In this document: positions 20,382 through 31,816 of the stretch, in pieces
Position numbering within the stretch: the stretch's first letter is position 1
Layout of the letters: each line of letters opens with the position of its first letter
Source of the DNA: Gamsiella multidivaricata
Taxonomy: Eukaryota; Mortierellomycota; Mortierellomycetes; Mortierellales; Mortierellaceae
Assembly: GCF_025024155.1 (NCBI RefSeq)
Contig: NW_026251812.1
Span: 1-64,000, forward strand
Reading direction: 5' to 3'
DNA: 64,000 nt
Notes under the pieces: generated by a model
Told to the model about the DNA's origin: nothing
Databases searched by the model: none
What the model saw: the letters and a program-made list of their open reading frames with translations, nothing else
Made by a program: the position numbers and the translations under genes

Positions 20382-23300
20382 TTACAATTTGCTGTCGGCG
20401 CTCGCTGATGCACCCAGCTGAGGAGAACCATTGGAAGCAGCCGTCTGTGAAGTCTCTGGCCAAGAGTAGGTCTGTGCATGCCTCTCAAATCCAAATCGGG
20501 CAACGAAATCAGGTAGGTGCTTGGGACCCCTGGAGCCATAGGGGTAAATCTCCACAGGGACCTGTCCACGGTCGATCTTGTGCAACACAGGCGTAAAGAT
20601 CCTCCAAGCCTCATCCAATTCATCACTCCTGACAAAGTTGGACTGCTCGCCCATGATGGCGTCCAAGATCAGGTTCTCATACGCGTCAGGGACGGACAGA
20701 TTTGTGAATCTGGACGCATACGACAGATCGAGCTCTGACAAGACCGTCTCCATACCGAGACCGGGGAGTTTCTGGGTCATCTTCAGATAGACGGCCTCCT
20801 GGGGCTGGACACGGATCACGAGCTCGTTACGCGCAGCAACATCCTTCTGGAAGAGGTTCTTACCCATGTCCTTGAACTGGATGCGGATCTCGACCTTCTG
20901 CTGGTCCAGAGCCTTACCGCACTTGAGCACGAATGGAACACCCTCCCAGCGGGGGTTATTGATATGGAAGGCAGCCGCCGCAAATGTTGCGGTCTTGCTG
21001 CCCTTGGGTACAGTCTCGTCATCAAGGTACGAGGGCATAGTGCCATCCTCTGACTTGCCATACTGGCCCAACAAAACCTCAGATTCGACCACCTCGGGAA
21101 TTGCACGAAGAACATCGACCTACAAAGATGTGCACGTTTTGTGAGCTGCGATGTTCGAATTACAAAGCGAATCGAAGATACTAAAAAAAAATTTCCCTGC
21201 GGGGCCCGCCTACCTTAGCATTGCGAATGTCCTCGGCCTCCAAAGATGCAGGTGTCTCCATAGCGATCAAGGAGAGAATCTGGAAGAGATCTGTAGTGGT
21301 TAAAGCGTAGAGCGAACATTGAATTAGTTATCGCACTTCATAATGGATCCGTCTGTTGCAAGGGATACAAAGAGAAATGGCACTTACGGTTCTGCATAAC
21401 GTCGCGCATGATGCCAAACTCGTCAAAGTAGCCGCCACGACCCTCCGTGCCAATCTTTTCCTTGAATGTGATCTGGACGTTTGAGATGTGGTCCTTGTCC
21501 CAGCAGGAGCCGAAGATCTGGTTGGTGAAGCGCAGAATCATGATGTTCTTGACCATCTCCTTACCCAGGTAGTGGTCGATACGGTAGATCTACACGTGGA
21601 CACGTAGGTAGAATCATGGTTAACATTTACTATTTAATATACCTACACGCTCGTTTGGCACAACCTTGTGCTGTGATGCGTGAGTATTGGATGCACGAAT
21701 GTCGTCTTCAGAATCTTTATCTGAGGGGAGAAAAAATTCCAATCGCGCCAATCACATTTGCCGCCCTAATCAGTTATGGTATCTTTTTCATTTCAGCTAT
21801 AACCCCCCCACCCAAAAAATATAAGCCAGGTGGAGAGCCGAATGTTGCAGGCCATCTTCGGCTGCTACTGCAAATAGTCGTCGCTCGCAACCCATAGAGT
21901 GGGGCCGTCCGCCTTGTGGTCTAGTTATAGGCCAAATAAGGGCTCTCTTATCAAAGGTGCCATGGCTTCGCAATAGATTTCAGCGGCCCTGATAAAGGTA
22001 CAGTTCCAACTGAACACTATTCTGAACCTTGTCCCCCAAAGAACGAACAATCAGATCAAATTCAAGGAAATAAAGACAGCTTTTGGTGGTAAAATCATGA
22101 CAGTAATAAGGACCCTCAACACCCAACGCTTTATCCAAACAGACATCTTTTTTGGGTGAACCGGCTCACGCATTGCATTCCACCATCTCTTGCATAAACC
22201 CAGCAACGCCCACTGAAAGAAGATGAAGAGTACAAAAAAAAAAAAAAAAATTGAAATCCAGAAAGTAAAGAAACTACTCATCCATTCATGATGGTTACGT
22301 CGACCATCTCCCAGGAGATTGAATGAAAGGGTGGAGATTGATCACGACGGATCACGTCAGACGTGGGGGGAGGATCTCTCTGGGAGCCCCACCTCAACAG
22401 GTCGTCGCGATGCTGATAGGCCGATAAAAAAGAAAGTACATTGGGATGGTGCGCAGTAAAGCGTCCAGCAATGGGCTTAATCAGCAAATTCAAATTCGCA
22501 AAACGATCGATCTCGCCTATTTTCTTTCTTATCACGCAGCGATCGTTTGCTCTGCGCGCAATGGAACCGACGCGAAAAATTACCCATCGTCCCTTTCGAA
22601 GCGCGAACGAATCAAAAGCGTCTACGATGCGATGTCCTCAGCCGGTAAAGGACCCCGCTCTGCCCTTTGCTCAATCCTCTCTCCCTCACTTTTTGGGGCT
22701 GCCCATTTGAAATCTGATCGCTGAGCGCGTAGCTCGCACCCATGTGCTTCTCAAAATGCTTACCTCCCTTTTTGTGCGCCCAGCCGTGACCCCACATTAC
22801 TCATCCAATGAAAATTAGCCCAAAAGGAAGGGTTGTTTTATGGTTGCTTGGCCCACTTTCCCCCGTTAACATGAACGAACGTGCTGTAGTGCGCGTACTC
22901 CCAACAAAAAAGCAGAAAACAATGATCCAATAAACAGAATATTTTGTGCATAGAGCAAGCAAAAGAAAAAAAAAAAAAAGGCCAGCCAGTATTGCTTTTC
23001 CCAACAACACATTCCTTCAAAACCCACTGATGCCAGCACGAATTCGCTCTTACCTCGTCCTCCCTGTAAAGGGCGCCTAAGGCCTTCTGCAGCGTGCGCG
23101 AGCTCTCGAGATCCATTCCAAAGGGCTTCTCGACAATTAGGCGGTTGATACCCTTGGTGGTATAACAATTCTTCTTCAGACCATTCGCAACAGGGATAAA
23201 GACCGAGGGTGGCAAGGCCATGTAGAACAAACGGTCGTACGTCTTGATCTCCTTCTCGACCCGCTGTAACTCCTTCTCCAGATCTTGGAACCCAGAGTCC

Positions 23301-23715
23301 TGATCATAAACGCCTGAGACATAGGTGCACTGGTCCAGGAATTGCTCCAGCGCAGCCTTAACCTTGGGAGTGGTCTTGTTCTTGATATACTGCGAGATTC
23401 GCTTCAGGTAATCGGGCCGGTCCATCTTGGTGCGCGCATAGCCAATGATCCGGGTCGTTGGTGAGATATGGCCATGGAGAAAGAGGCCAAATAGGGCTGG
23501 GAAGGTCTTTTTCTTGGCCAGATCTCCTGAGGCTCCAAGGACTGGATAAGGGGATCGAAGAAGGAGAAAGGAGATAAGGGAGATAAATGTTAGGCGTGCC
23601 GTTGTTAATATGTGCAGTAGCGCAGCAGCGGATCAACTGGGGATGCTGTACACTCTCACTTGCCTACAATAGTGAAGACGGGCCGGCCGTTCTGGGCTGT
23701 AACGCTAGTGGTCAT
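20382..23715 (-). CDS. ZWF1: Glucose-6-phosphate 1-dehydrogenase (5 exons)
   Basis: First enzyme of the oxidative pentose phosphate pathway, cytosolic, makes NADPH and 6-phosphogluconolactone. Exons (minus strand) 23715-23664, 23541-23054, 21589-21388, 21290-21214 and 21119-20382 close exactly in phase to 518 residues, the family's normal size. Evidence: the NADP-binding [10 protein letters not shown] (residues 20-29), IVEKPFG, and the substrate/catalytic motif RIDHYLGK (183-190). The C-terminal half has [12 protein letters not shown] and SYASRF...PDAYENLI. The first intron begins GCAAGT, a GC-AG intron: the split Val codon at residue 18 requires it. The second intron (21590-23053) is about 1.46 kb, far longer than its neighbours. 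Divergent from PPX1. Confidence 0.96.
21590..23053 (-). other. Exceptionally long intron 2 of ZWF1
   Basis: 1464 bases between REDE and [10 protein letters not shown]. It begins GTAAGA and ends with TAG on the minus strand. Other introns in this window are mostly 40-150 bases. It contains A-runs near 22230 and 22965 and several short frames on both strands, none recognisable as a protein or RNA gene. It may house a decayed insertion or a regulatory region; I saw no terminal repeats. Confidence 0.7.
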
Positions 23716-24542
23716 TGTTACTTGTGGGTAGAATGGAAATGGTAGATGAAGGATGTGTTGAAAGAGCGAGAGAACGGCGAAGCGAACAGAGCGTGGAAAA
23801 GTACAAAAAAAATTGTGAGGTAAAAAATATAAGGTGCGAGGCAGAAGCGTGAAATCGGATAGTAAGGACGAAGAAAGAAGAAAAAGGAAGAGGGAAGCGA
23901 AGAAAGGAATGAGGAAGAAGGGAGATTGAGTTGATTGCGAATCAGATCGCTAGTGAGCAAGTCAAGGTGCTGAAGAGAACTGGGCTTATAACGCAGCCGT
24001 TTACTTGAATGTTACTCGACCATAATGAATGTCGTACGGCAGCCAAAAAAAAAAAAAAAATGAATCACACATGCCCATTGCAAATTCAAAGCAGAGTCAC
24101 GACTCTGTTTTTTTTTTTTTTTGTTTTTGTCTACTTACTGACCAAAACAGGGAACGCGAGAAACTTTGATGCTTTTTTCACGCGTTAGTCCAACTGCCTA
24201 AAGGCAATTGCCCGACGGTTAGGTTATTAATATGTTGCCACATCAAGCGATAAAACTGGGCAGGAATGAATAGTGTGCTGGTTAAGAAAGGCGTTTCGCG
24301 TGGTATCTATGGACTGTTCATTCTGTCAAGAGCTTGCAATTTGGCGGTTAGGTTCGTCGTTTCCTGTTGGCAAATTGCTGGTGGGCGGGCTGCTATCCTT
24401 TTCTTGTGTGTCATACCGTCCAAGTCCAAAAGGCCAGTAGTTCGTTGCTATCTATTTATTCTTGTTATCATTCCACACCTCCTTCCTCCACCTTTCTGTC
24501 TCGTTGCGCATAATAGGATGTCTTCCACTGCATAATAATGAA
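23716..24542. promoter_or_regulatory. Divergent intergenic region ZWF1/PPX1
   Basis: 827 bases separate two start codons that point away from each other. Adjacent to ZWF1 the coding strand is CT-rich (23715-23930). Further on are an A-run (24044-24060) and a T-run (24107-24121) that can pair, and AT-rich sequence. Probably both promoters lie here. No specific operator was identified. Confidence 0.5.
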
Positions 24543-24686
24543 ATGAACAGTCGCGCCTCGGCGCGTGCTTTTGCTGGCAGTTTTTGTCGTCATCATCGAT
24601 GCGCTCCCACAAATGAGCAATTTCCCTTTGGCACCTTGACCTCAACCTCCACCGTCGCCCTCTACGCAGCTAGAGCACACATCTCA

Positions 24687-26034
24687 ATGGACACCTTTCT
24701 TGCAACGATTCGCTCGCGGCTCGAGTCAGAGCCTGCTGCGAATGTCATCCTCGTCACAGGGAACGAATCAGCTGGTAAGGAATCGGAATGTTGGTGCGAT
24801 CGCATCCTTGAAAAGAGAAGTGTTCCCCTGGGACCGACTTTGGGCGAAGCAATTGAAGATGAAAACATAGCTGACGAACCTTCGATTCATATCGTTGTCC
24901 GACCTAGACCTTGACTCGATCATTTCAGCTTTGACCACATCTTTTTTCTTGTCGCGTCTCCAAGCCAACAAGAATACGATCGTCGTTCCGTTTCTCAACA
25001 TCCCTCAGGCCGACCTGGCCCTCCGGTCCGATGTCGAATACGTCCTCTCCGCCAATCATATCAACCGCGACCAGCTCTTTTTCAGAGATCAACTCCCGAT
25101 CTTTGAACAGCTTCTGTCCAAGGACCAGCTCTTGTTATTCCTAGTCGACCACAACAAGATTGCGGGCACCATGTCCTCATTGAAAGATGCCAAGGTCGTC
25201 GGAGTCATCGATCATCACGCGGACGAAAATCTGTACTTTGATACGGCCAATCCACGAAGGATTGAGATGGTTGGATCATGCACTAGTCTGGTAGCGGACG
25301 AGTTTTTCAAGAACGCCATTGCCGCGATCGACGAGGACGAGAAGGAAACTAGCAACGACAATGAGAAGTGTCCCTCCTGGGTACAGCAGGTAGCCAGATT
25401 GCTGCTGGGGCCCATTTTGATTGACACTATGAACTTGAACCCTGCCATGAAAAAGGTCAAGCCCTTGGACACCGCCATGGCGAACTTGATTTTCCCTTAC
25501 GCCCATCTGGAATCTATGGAGGAGCTCTATCGCAGGATCGACGATGCCCGAAAGGACACCTCCAGACTCTCATGCTACGATCTGCTGAGGAAGGATTATA
25601 AGGAGTGGACAGTAATCCAGCATCCCGGCAACCAAGAGGTCAAGGTCGGCATCAGCAGCGTCATTGGACTGATGGCCAAGTACGTTGACCGTGATGGCAA
25701 AGAGAGCATTCATCAGGCAATCGATCAATGGGCCAAGAACCGCACGCTCGACTTGTGCATCGTCCTGTTGGCGGATGATCCGGGCGAAGAGCATGGTGGA
25801 TACCAACGGCAGGTGATTGTGAACCCAATCTCAAGTTCAGTCATGGATATTCCGGGTCAGATGGAGAAGATTTCAGATTTGCAGCTGGAGCGGACAACTC
25901 TTGTTGATACAGCGGACCTTGTCAGCAGAGGCAGACGGGCTTATTTACAGCACAACAGCACATGCACCCGCAAGCAGGTCTGGCCCATGGTTGAGAAGTT
26001 GTTGACCCAACCTGCCCAGACCTCAAACCTTTGA
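24687..26034 (+). CDS. PPX1: Exopolyphosphatase, DHH family (2 exons)
   Basis: Processive hydrolysis of inorganic polyphosphate to orthophosphate. Exons 24687-24774 and 24908-26034 give 404 residues, close to yeast Ppx1. DHH-superfamily metal-binding motifs are in order: GNESADLDS (residues 25-33), LVDHNK (108-113), the DHH triad IDHHADE (130-136) and GSCTSLV, then ILIDTMNL. The second half has the DHHA2-type region. An in-frame ATG at 24543 would add 48 residues rich in Arg/Ala/Ser, with only one acidic residue, followed by SMDTF...: a likely mitochondrial leader for a second isoform. I annotate the internal start because it gives the conserved length. Convergent with COX16 (186 bases apart). 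Confidence 0.92.
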
Positions 26035-26219
26035 ATGATGGCGTTTAACAACTTCCAGAAAGACTTAGATTTCTATCCATCATGTGTCGTAGACATATAT
26101 ATGTGATCCCGATAGCTGGATTCAAGCAAAATTCAAGCGAGGAAGCATTGTGTTATGGATAATTGGTTTTTCTTTATCTGAACGATGGGTCTTCTGAAAA
26201 GATGGAGTGCCTGTGATAC

Positions 26220-26737
26220 TCATTTTGATGATGGTGGTGACGATGGTGCTGCTACTGGTGATGGTTTTGATGAGGAGGCCATTGTGGGCGAGGTGGTGAC
26301 CCCAGGCACAGGTTCGCTATCAACCCGCTTGATCTCCCAATTGTCGTCAATATCCTGTGCCTGTAGTCTCCAATACTCTTCCTTCAGATCCAGTCTTCTC
26401 CTGTTCTTGGACAGCTTGAGTCCTTCTTCCTTGGTCATCTATATTCCCGATCAGCGAAATGAGAGGAAAACGCGCGACAGGTGTTAGTGGGGAAGTTGCA
26501 CCATTATCAAGACTTATTGCGGAACAAATTCCCCTGCAGGCGGGGGTGACATACAGTTTTGGTCCGGTTATCATGGACATTATATTTCGTGGCGGTCAGC
26601 TCCGAGAGCGCAAACGACCCTGCGACTACTGTGAGCACAAAAGGCAGCCCAAAGTACAGAACGGGTCTCTTTTTGATGGACTGTGCGAACTTGTCCGCCG
26701 GCGTGGCGACTCCGTATGTCTTGTTAGCAAATACCAT
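26220..26737 (-). CDS. COX16: Cytochrome c oxidase assembly protein COX16 (2 exons)
   Basis: Small inner-mitochondrial-membrane protein needed for assembly of complex IV. Exons (minus strand) 26737-26555 and 26438-26220 give 133 residues. Features match the family: FAQSIKKRPVLYFGLPF leading into a single membrane segment (LPFVLTVVAGSFALSEL), then TKYNVHDNRTKTMTKEE, and the C-terminal signature LDLKEEYWRLQ with a WEIKRV tail. The C-terminal 30 residues are Ser/Pro-rich and extend past the usual end. The start at 26737 is the first Met before FANKTYG. An upstream Met in the same frame at about 26764 would add nine residues (MPNPGHRTT). Confidence 0.93.
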
Positions 26738-26962
26738 GGTTGTCCTGTGTCCTGGATTCGGCAAGTAATCTCAATGCAAATGTGAGGTCCTTCAAAGATC
26801 ACGAATCGTTTTGTGCTCGGTAAAAAGCCAAAAAAAAGATCGAGCCGATTGAATAGAACTGCGGTGGGAGAAAGTGGTTACAGAAGAACAATGCAAAAAG
26901 AAACTCTCTCTCTCTCTCCCTCGGGGAACCGGGCTGCCGGAATCGGCACAAAGCAAAAAAAG

Positions 26963-27035
26963 AGGTCTCGCCGAGACTCGAACTCGGATTGCAAGATTCA
27001 GAGTCTTGATTGCTAACCAATTACAACACGAAACC
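26963..27035 (-). tRNA. tRNA-Gln (CTG)
   Basis: 73 bases without an intron. Acceptor stem GGTTTCG/CGAGACC (one T-G pair), anticodon stem CAAGA/TCTTG with loop CTCTGAA giving anticodon CTG, T arm CCGAG-TTCGAGT-CTCGG, and discriminator T as usual for eukaryotic tRNA-Gln. A- and B-box elements are intact. A T-rich run (complement of AAAAAA at 26955-26961) follows the 3' end as Pol III terminator. Confidence 0.93.
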
Positions 27036-27153
27036 TTTCTGGGCACGCGCTGCTGTGGCCTATAGATCTACATATCACACCTATAGTTACTTTCCTTAAT
27101 TGCATAGACCCTTTATTGCACGCATTCCCTATATGCACATATCCTATAATTGC

Positions 27154-27368
27154 TGCAGGTGAGGAGCCTGCCAGCTAGCCGAGCGGATCGCAGGAGAAAG
27201 ACCTCGGGACGCTTAGGGAGGTTACAGTGAAGTTGTTGGAGATGGTGCGACTGCCACACTAGAAGATTTAGGGCCAGATAGACACAAGTCTCAGAGACTA
27301 TTCACTAGGAAACCAGCACTGATTGTTCTCTCTCGGAGGCCATGTTGAATAAAAAAAAAAAAAAAAAA
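27154..27368 (+). mobile_element. SINE-like retroposon with A-box and poly(A) tail
   Basis: A 215-base unit ends in a run of about 18 A and is flanked by perfect 19-base direct repeats GCACATATCCTATAATTGC at 27135-27153 and 27369-27387, a classic target-site duplication of LINE-driven retroposition. About 22 bases from the 5' end, TAGCCGAGCGG (27176-27186) is an excellent tRNA-type A-box. A B-box is poor (GGTTACAGTG near 27220). No ORF. It lies 120 bases from the tRNA-Gln gene. Confidence 0.8.
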
Positions 27369-27387
27369 GCACATATCCTATAATTGC

Positions 27388-28623
27388 ACAACTTTGCGGA
27401 CCATGTTAAGATGTCTACCTGAAACTATAAGGAAACGCGACTCATCGCTACATTTATTGTGACAGCTGTTTTGAGGTGTTCCAACAATGTCCGTACTTCA
27501 CTTCACTTCACTTTACGACGCGAGCGGTAGGGCCGCGTATCGTGATTTCCTGGACCCTATTGCACATTCCTTTGTAGCAGCTGTGGGTTAGCATATCTTT
27601 ATTTCCTACAACAGTTAAAAAAAAAAGGTCATGACAAAATGGGAAAATACCTTACCAATCTCTTCGTGCCGCGTATATTGCTGCAGCCTTATTTCTCTTT
27701 CCGAACCAACATGGATTGCCTCCATCTGTCCTGAGCCATTGTATGGGGATAAGTGAGAGTAGACCATCAGACCATCCGATAAAGTTGACTTGAGGGACGA
27801 ACGCAAGCAAAATCTAACCGTGTAAAAACGGAGTGCGTTTTGTTCGTGCTCCACTGACCTCGCGCCTCTAATAGCTGCTGGAAGTCATACGCGTTGAGGA
27901 GCACCATTCCTTGTACATCTTGCGTCCCTGGAAACCGGCCATCTCAAATATATGCGTTCTTTCACCTTTTAAAGTGACCCATCCGTCGCCAATTAATGAA
28001 TGTCGACAGAAAAGGGACTAGGCTTCTGTCAAAGGACAATACGCTATTATGAATCTGTATATGGCATCAGCCTTGTAAACATAGCCAATGTACCTCGTAT
28101 CGGGATGTTTGGGTTTGGTACAAATGCAACATCAATTCGAGGGACGAGTAGGTGCAGAGCAAGGGCTTGAAGAAAGGAAGAAAGACTGGGAGGGTCGGTT
28201 CAGTTGATGAGATGACGGAAAACGGCGGCCTTTATATACGCAGATCGTCAGTATCACCGTTTTTAAGCCAAATAGGCTATTTACGAAGGCTTTCCGAAGC
28301 ATACCACATTGGGTGTCTTGACAAAATCACAATTTTGTTGCACAGTATGGATGCGTTGATGGCCAGATGCAGGGCATAAATAGCAATGGATTTGACAGAA
28401 CTGAGATATCGTGGGGCACAAACAGTGGCTTCGTATTTCTTTCCACGATGAAGACAAAAAATAACCAATTCCGACTAACAAGAGCAAGAAGCACTTACGG
28501 GCATACTGGCAAGCAAATAACAAAGAGGGGGCTACATGGTTGGTATTGTACATCGTTCTTTATGGTTTTTTTATGGTTTTTTTTTTTTTTTTTTTTTGTG
28601 TTGTTGCCATCGTTGTTGTATAA
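27388..28623. other. Interval with possible minus-strand exons
   Basis: No complete gene. On the minus strand, around 27890-27990, DGWVTLKGERTHIFEM followed by AGFQGRKMYKEW reads like a short conserved domain with spacing reminiscent of SAND-type domains. 27660-27800 reads SDGLMVYSHLSPYNGS followed by GQMEAIHVGSEREI and is bordered by a donor-like GTAAGG. I could not join these pieces in phase. They may be parts of one small gene or a decayed copy. Confidence 0.25.
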
Positions 28624-31600
28624 TTACGTGGTAGAGCTAGAATCCTTCTGAGATTGGTCTGCGGCGGAGGACGTGGGTGGGGCAGTTGGAGGCGGAAGCC
28701 GCTGGGGATTAATTTCAGAGAGGGGCACATACTGGGCCATTTCGACAAGACGCTTACGGATGCTGGCAATCAGTCGTTCCAACAGCGCTTTTTCCTGCTC
28801 ATCTGATGTGGCTGAAGCAGCGTGAGTCGTCGCTGTAGATGCAGCAGCGGTCACCGAAGTCGTTGGTGAACCGGTTACACTTCCAGGCACAGGCGAGGGA
28901 GCCATAGATGTCGCGGCCAAGATAGCAGCACTCTTGGATTCAGGGACCTTCGTGGCCAGGAGTCGAACGACCTGTTTCATATCCTCCGAGTTCTGCTCCA
29001 GATATTCTCGCACCCATTTCTTACTCTCCTCCGAATTACCGCCAGTCCAGCTCTTACCCCACAGCACCTTCATCTCGTCTGCTGAGGCAGCTTCAATCGA
29101 CGGAGTAGAGCGCTGAGAAGCCAGTAGAAGGCTGTCCAGTTCGATTTTTAGCTGTCGCCAGGATTCATAGTCAGTCTTCTCGCGTAGAATCTTTGGCCAG
29201 GCACGAATGTCGCGCACAACTTGACGAATATCAATCCATTCTGATGTGGATGGTGAGACCGGGGCCTCCTCCTTTTCTTCCTTCATCTCCATATCGACTT
29301 CGCCATGAGAGCTGTTAAGTATCCGCTCCTCTTCCTCCACTGGATCTTTCGAAGCGCCATCCTGTTGGCTAGTGGAATCAACGCTCTTTGCTCCCTTCTG
29401 ATTTAAAGAATCCTGGACGTCCTCCATCTTTACTTCTGTTGAATTTTCCTGCCTCACACTCTGATCAGAATCTGTCATATCAGCATCCTTGTCTCCTTGC
29501 GAATCATCCATCTGCAGCGCTTTGCTGGGCTGAGCAGTGGGAGTCTTCTCGTCGCTCTCCTTTAACTCCTTACCGTCCGTAGATGCATTGCTGAACTTAT
29601 CATTGTCGCCCAGCTCCTGACGCCATAAATTTGTTGTCACACGGGTATCAATGGTAGAGGCCTTTCCAGTTCTTTCCTCGCGGACCACTGCTACGACCTT
29701 GTCGACAATTGTGCTCGCTCCTCTGGTGAGAGTTTCAACCTTCTTTCGCACGTACTCCTGGATCTCTAATAATCCTGCGGCGTCATCCTGACTCATCGTT
29801 GCCAATTCAGACTCGCTCACAATGCCATCCAGAAACATGGCCAGACTACGAACATAGGCCTCGCCCTTCTCGTCTCCGAAAACCATTCCTGTGTAGGCCG
29901 GTATGTTTTGCACACCAGAGGCGCCCCCCATATCTGGCGCAGGTTTTCCAAGAATCGCGTACGGTCCGTAGTCCTGATAAACAGCTGAGCGAAATGCGGT
30001 CCTCGGTGCCTTCCAGTAAGGGTAGTCGTCCAGGTACTGTCCATTGTAATTCGGATTCGTCTCGACGAGCGGGCAGACCAACGGTGCAGACCCAAAGTCT
30101 TGGACAACAGGAACAAGAGACCACGGGTCCGGATGAGATGCGGGGTCGATGGAGCCATCTGTGGCGTACGAGAAGGCAATAGTTCCGTCTCTTCGGTACT
30201 TGATCTTCTTGGTTTTCCTATACTGCTGCGGTGTATGAGACCGTCCAGAATCCGCAAAAGAGATTGGCGACTATTATCCAAAAAGTAAGCAGCGTCTGTA
30301 TTAAAATCACATAAAAGAAAAACAAAGGTTCAACCATGCCAGAATCAGGTTGATTACATCGAGAGCCGTATCGGTGCTGAGAAGAGGCCCGCGGCTTGAA
30401 GTTACAGGGGCATAGGTACTACTGCTGTTATTGTAGTCACCCATGCCGCCAACATCAACCGTCTCCTCGTCCTTGACAGTCCGCAACATCTCCTCGTCCT
30501 TGTCCAAAACTGACTTTCGCTCGCGTTCAATAGCTTTGGAGCCCCACTCCCATAACTTGTCCGCCTGTTTCCAGTAGAGTGTGTCCTTCGCATTATAGAG
30601 CCGAGCATTATCGCAGACCAGCTGGAAATCCTTGAGAAATTCGTCAATGTTGGGATAAAAATTCCGCTCAACTTTAGCTCGCATAGTGGAAAAGTCCATT
30701 GGATTTTTGATCACAGTCGAATAGTCGGATACGAGAATAGGGTCTACAGGTTCTGTAAACAAGACATAAACATCCTTCCTATGACAAGGCGAAAAGTGCA
30801 GTAACGTAATTAATGTCAGTATTCAATGTCGATAGCGGTATCAATTGCCCATTGATCTGCGAACGCAATGATCTATAATGTTACCTAATAAAGTTATCCA
30901 GCAACTTGTTACAGATGACTGAGAGCTCCTTCTTCTTTGGTATGGTTGGAATGGTTGATTTTGGTGTCGACGGTCGTTTCAGCGCCTTTCCTTTCCGCCC
31001 ACTCTTAGTCATAGCGGGCGCAGAACCCTCGCGAGCGGAATCATCCTTGGCCTCTGAAGCAATGATCGTGGACAATCCTGCTATTGTCTCGTTATCAGCA
31101 TCATCTTCCTGATCATCCTTCACGTCTGACAGCACTTCCTCTTCTTCCTGCAGTTCCTGCTCTTCCTGCTCCTCCTGCTGTTCCTCCTGTTTATCCTGTC
31201 CTCCCTGCTCTTCCTGTACATGTGACCGGTTCTCCTGCTCTCCATGCTTAGGGTGTCGATGCCTGTGTTTGTGCTTGTGCTTCTTCTTCTTCTTATGCAA
31301 GGAGGGTGAGTGCAGTTCCTGGTCGTCCTCAGAATTGTTGCCCAAGGATTGCTGATGGTGATGATAGCTCTCCGTTTCCTCCTGATCTTCGTCCTCATCG
31401 TCGTCAGAGACAATGCTGATCTGTTCAGATAACCTCCGCTTTTTCTTTGTCGAGCTACCGCTACCGCTGTGGGTCGGAGGCGAAGGAGGAATAATGGCCG
31501 GGCTGGCAGGCAGCCTTAAGGAGATCTTGATTCTTGGAAGTTTCTGAAGCGGCTGTTGCGGTGAGAGGGCTTCGTCGTGTCTGGCGTGGCCATTGTCCTG

Positions 31601-31816
31601 GTTATGGCGATGGTCGTAGTGGTCGTCGTTTCGGTCGTCATGGCGCTCCTTCTTGCTCTTCTTTTTCTTTTTCCTTGGCGCTGCTGCGGTGTCTGTGCTG
31701 TTGTCGTATAGGTCCTCTGGACTGACAGATGTTGATTTGCGCTTGCTGTGTGCGTGGGTATAAAGAGAATGGTGCTGATCCAGAGTGCTCGTGGATGGGG
31801 AACGTGTTGAACCCAT
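28624..31816 (-). CDS. Bromodomain protein, BRD7/BRD9-like (3 exons)
   Basis: Exons (minus strand) 31816-30885, 30778-30358 and 30270-28624 close in phase to about 999 residues. The bromodomain is at about residues 297-395: LFTEPVDPILVSDY, IKNPMDFSTM, then the acetyl-lysine-binding Asn in ARLYNAKDTLYWKQA. These wordings match the BRD7/BRD9/BRPF type, subunits of SWI/SNF-type remodellers in animals. The N-terminal 290 residues are disordered: basic KKKKHKHKHRH-type runs and an EQ-rich tract (EEQQEEQEEQ). After the bromodomain, a region (RKTKKIKYRRDGTIAFSY, VYQDYGPYAILG) seems conserved, followed by acidic and Ala/Thr-rich linkers and a C-terminal helix. The second donor (GAT|GTAATC) is chosen because it restores frame. 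Divergent from the METTL4-like gene, with 252 bases between starts. Confidence 0.88.

Noticed and set aside
22441..22724. Plus-strand ORFs of 89 and 92 residues inside ZWF1 intron 2
   Set aside because: Two overlapping frames, no domain, no promoter or splice support; not enough for a nested gene.
27154..27368. tRNA gene or tRNA pseudogene
   Set aside because: Good A-box but no cloverleaf and no proper B-box; poly(A) tail and target duplication fit a SINE better.
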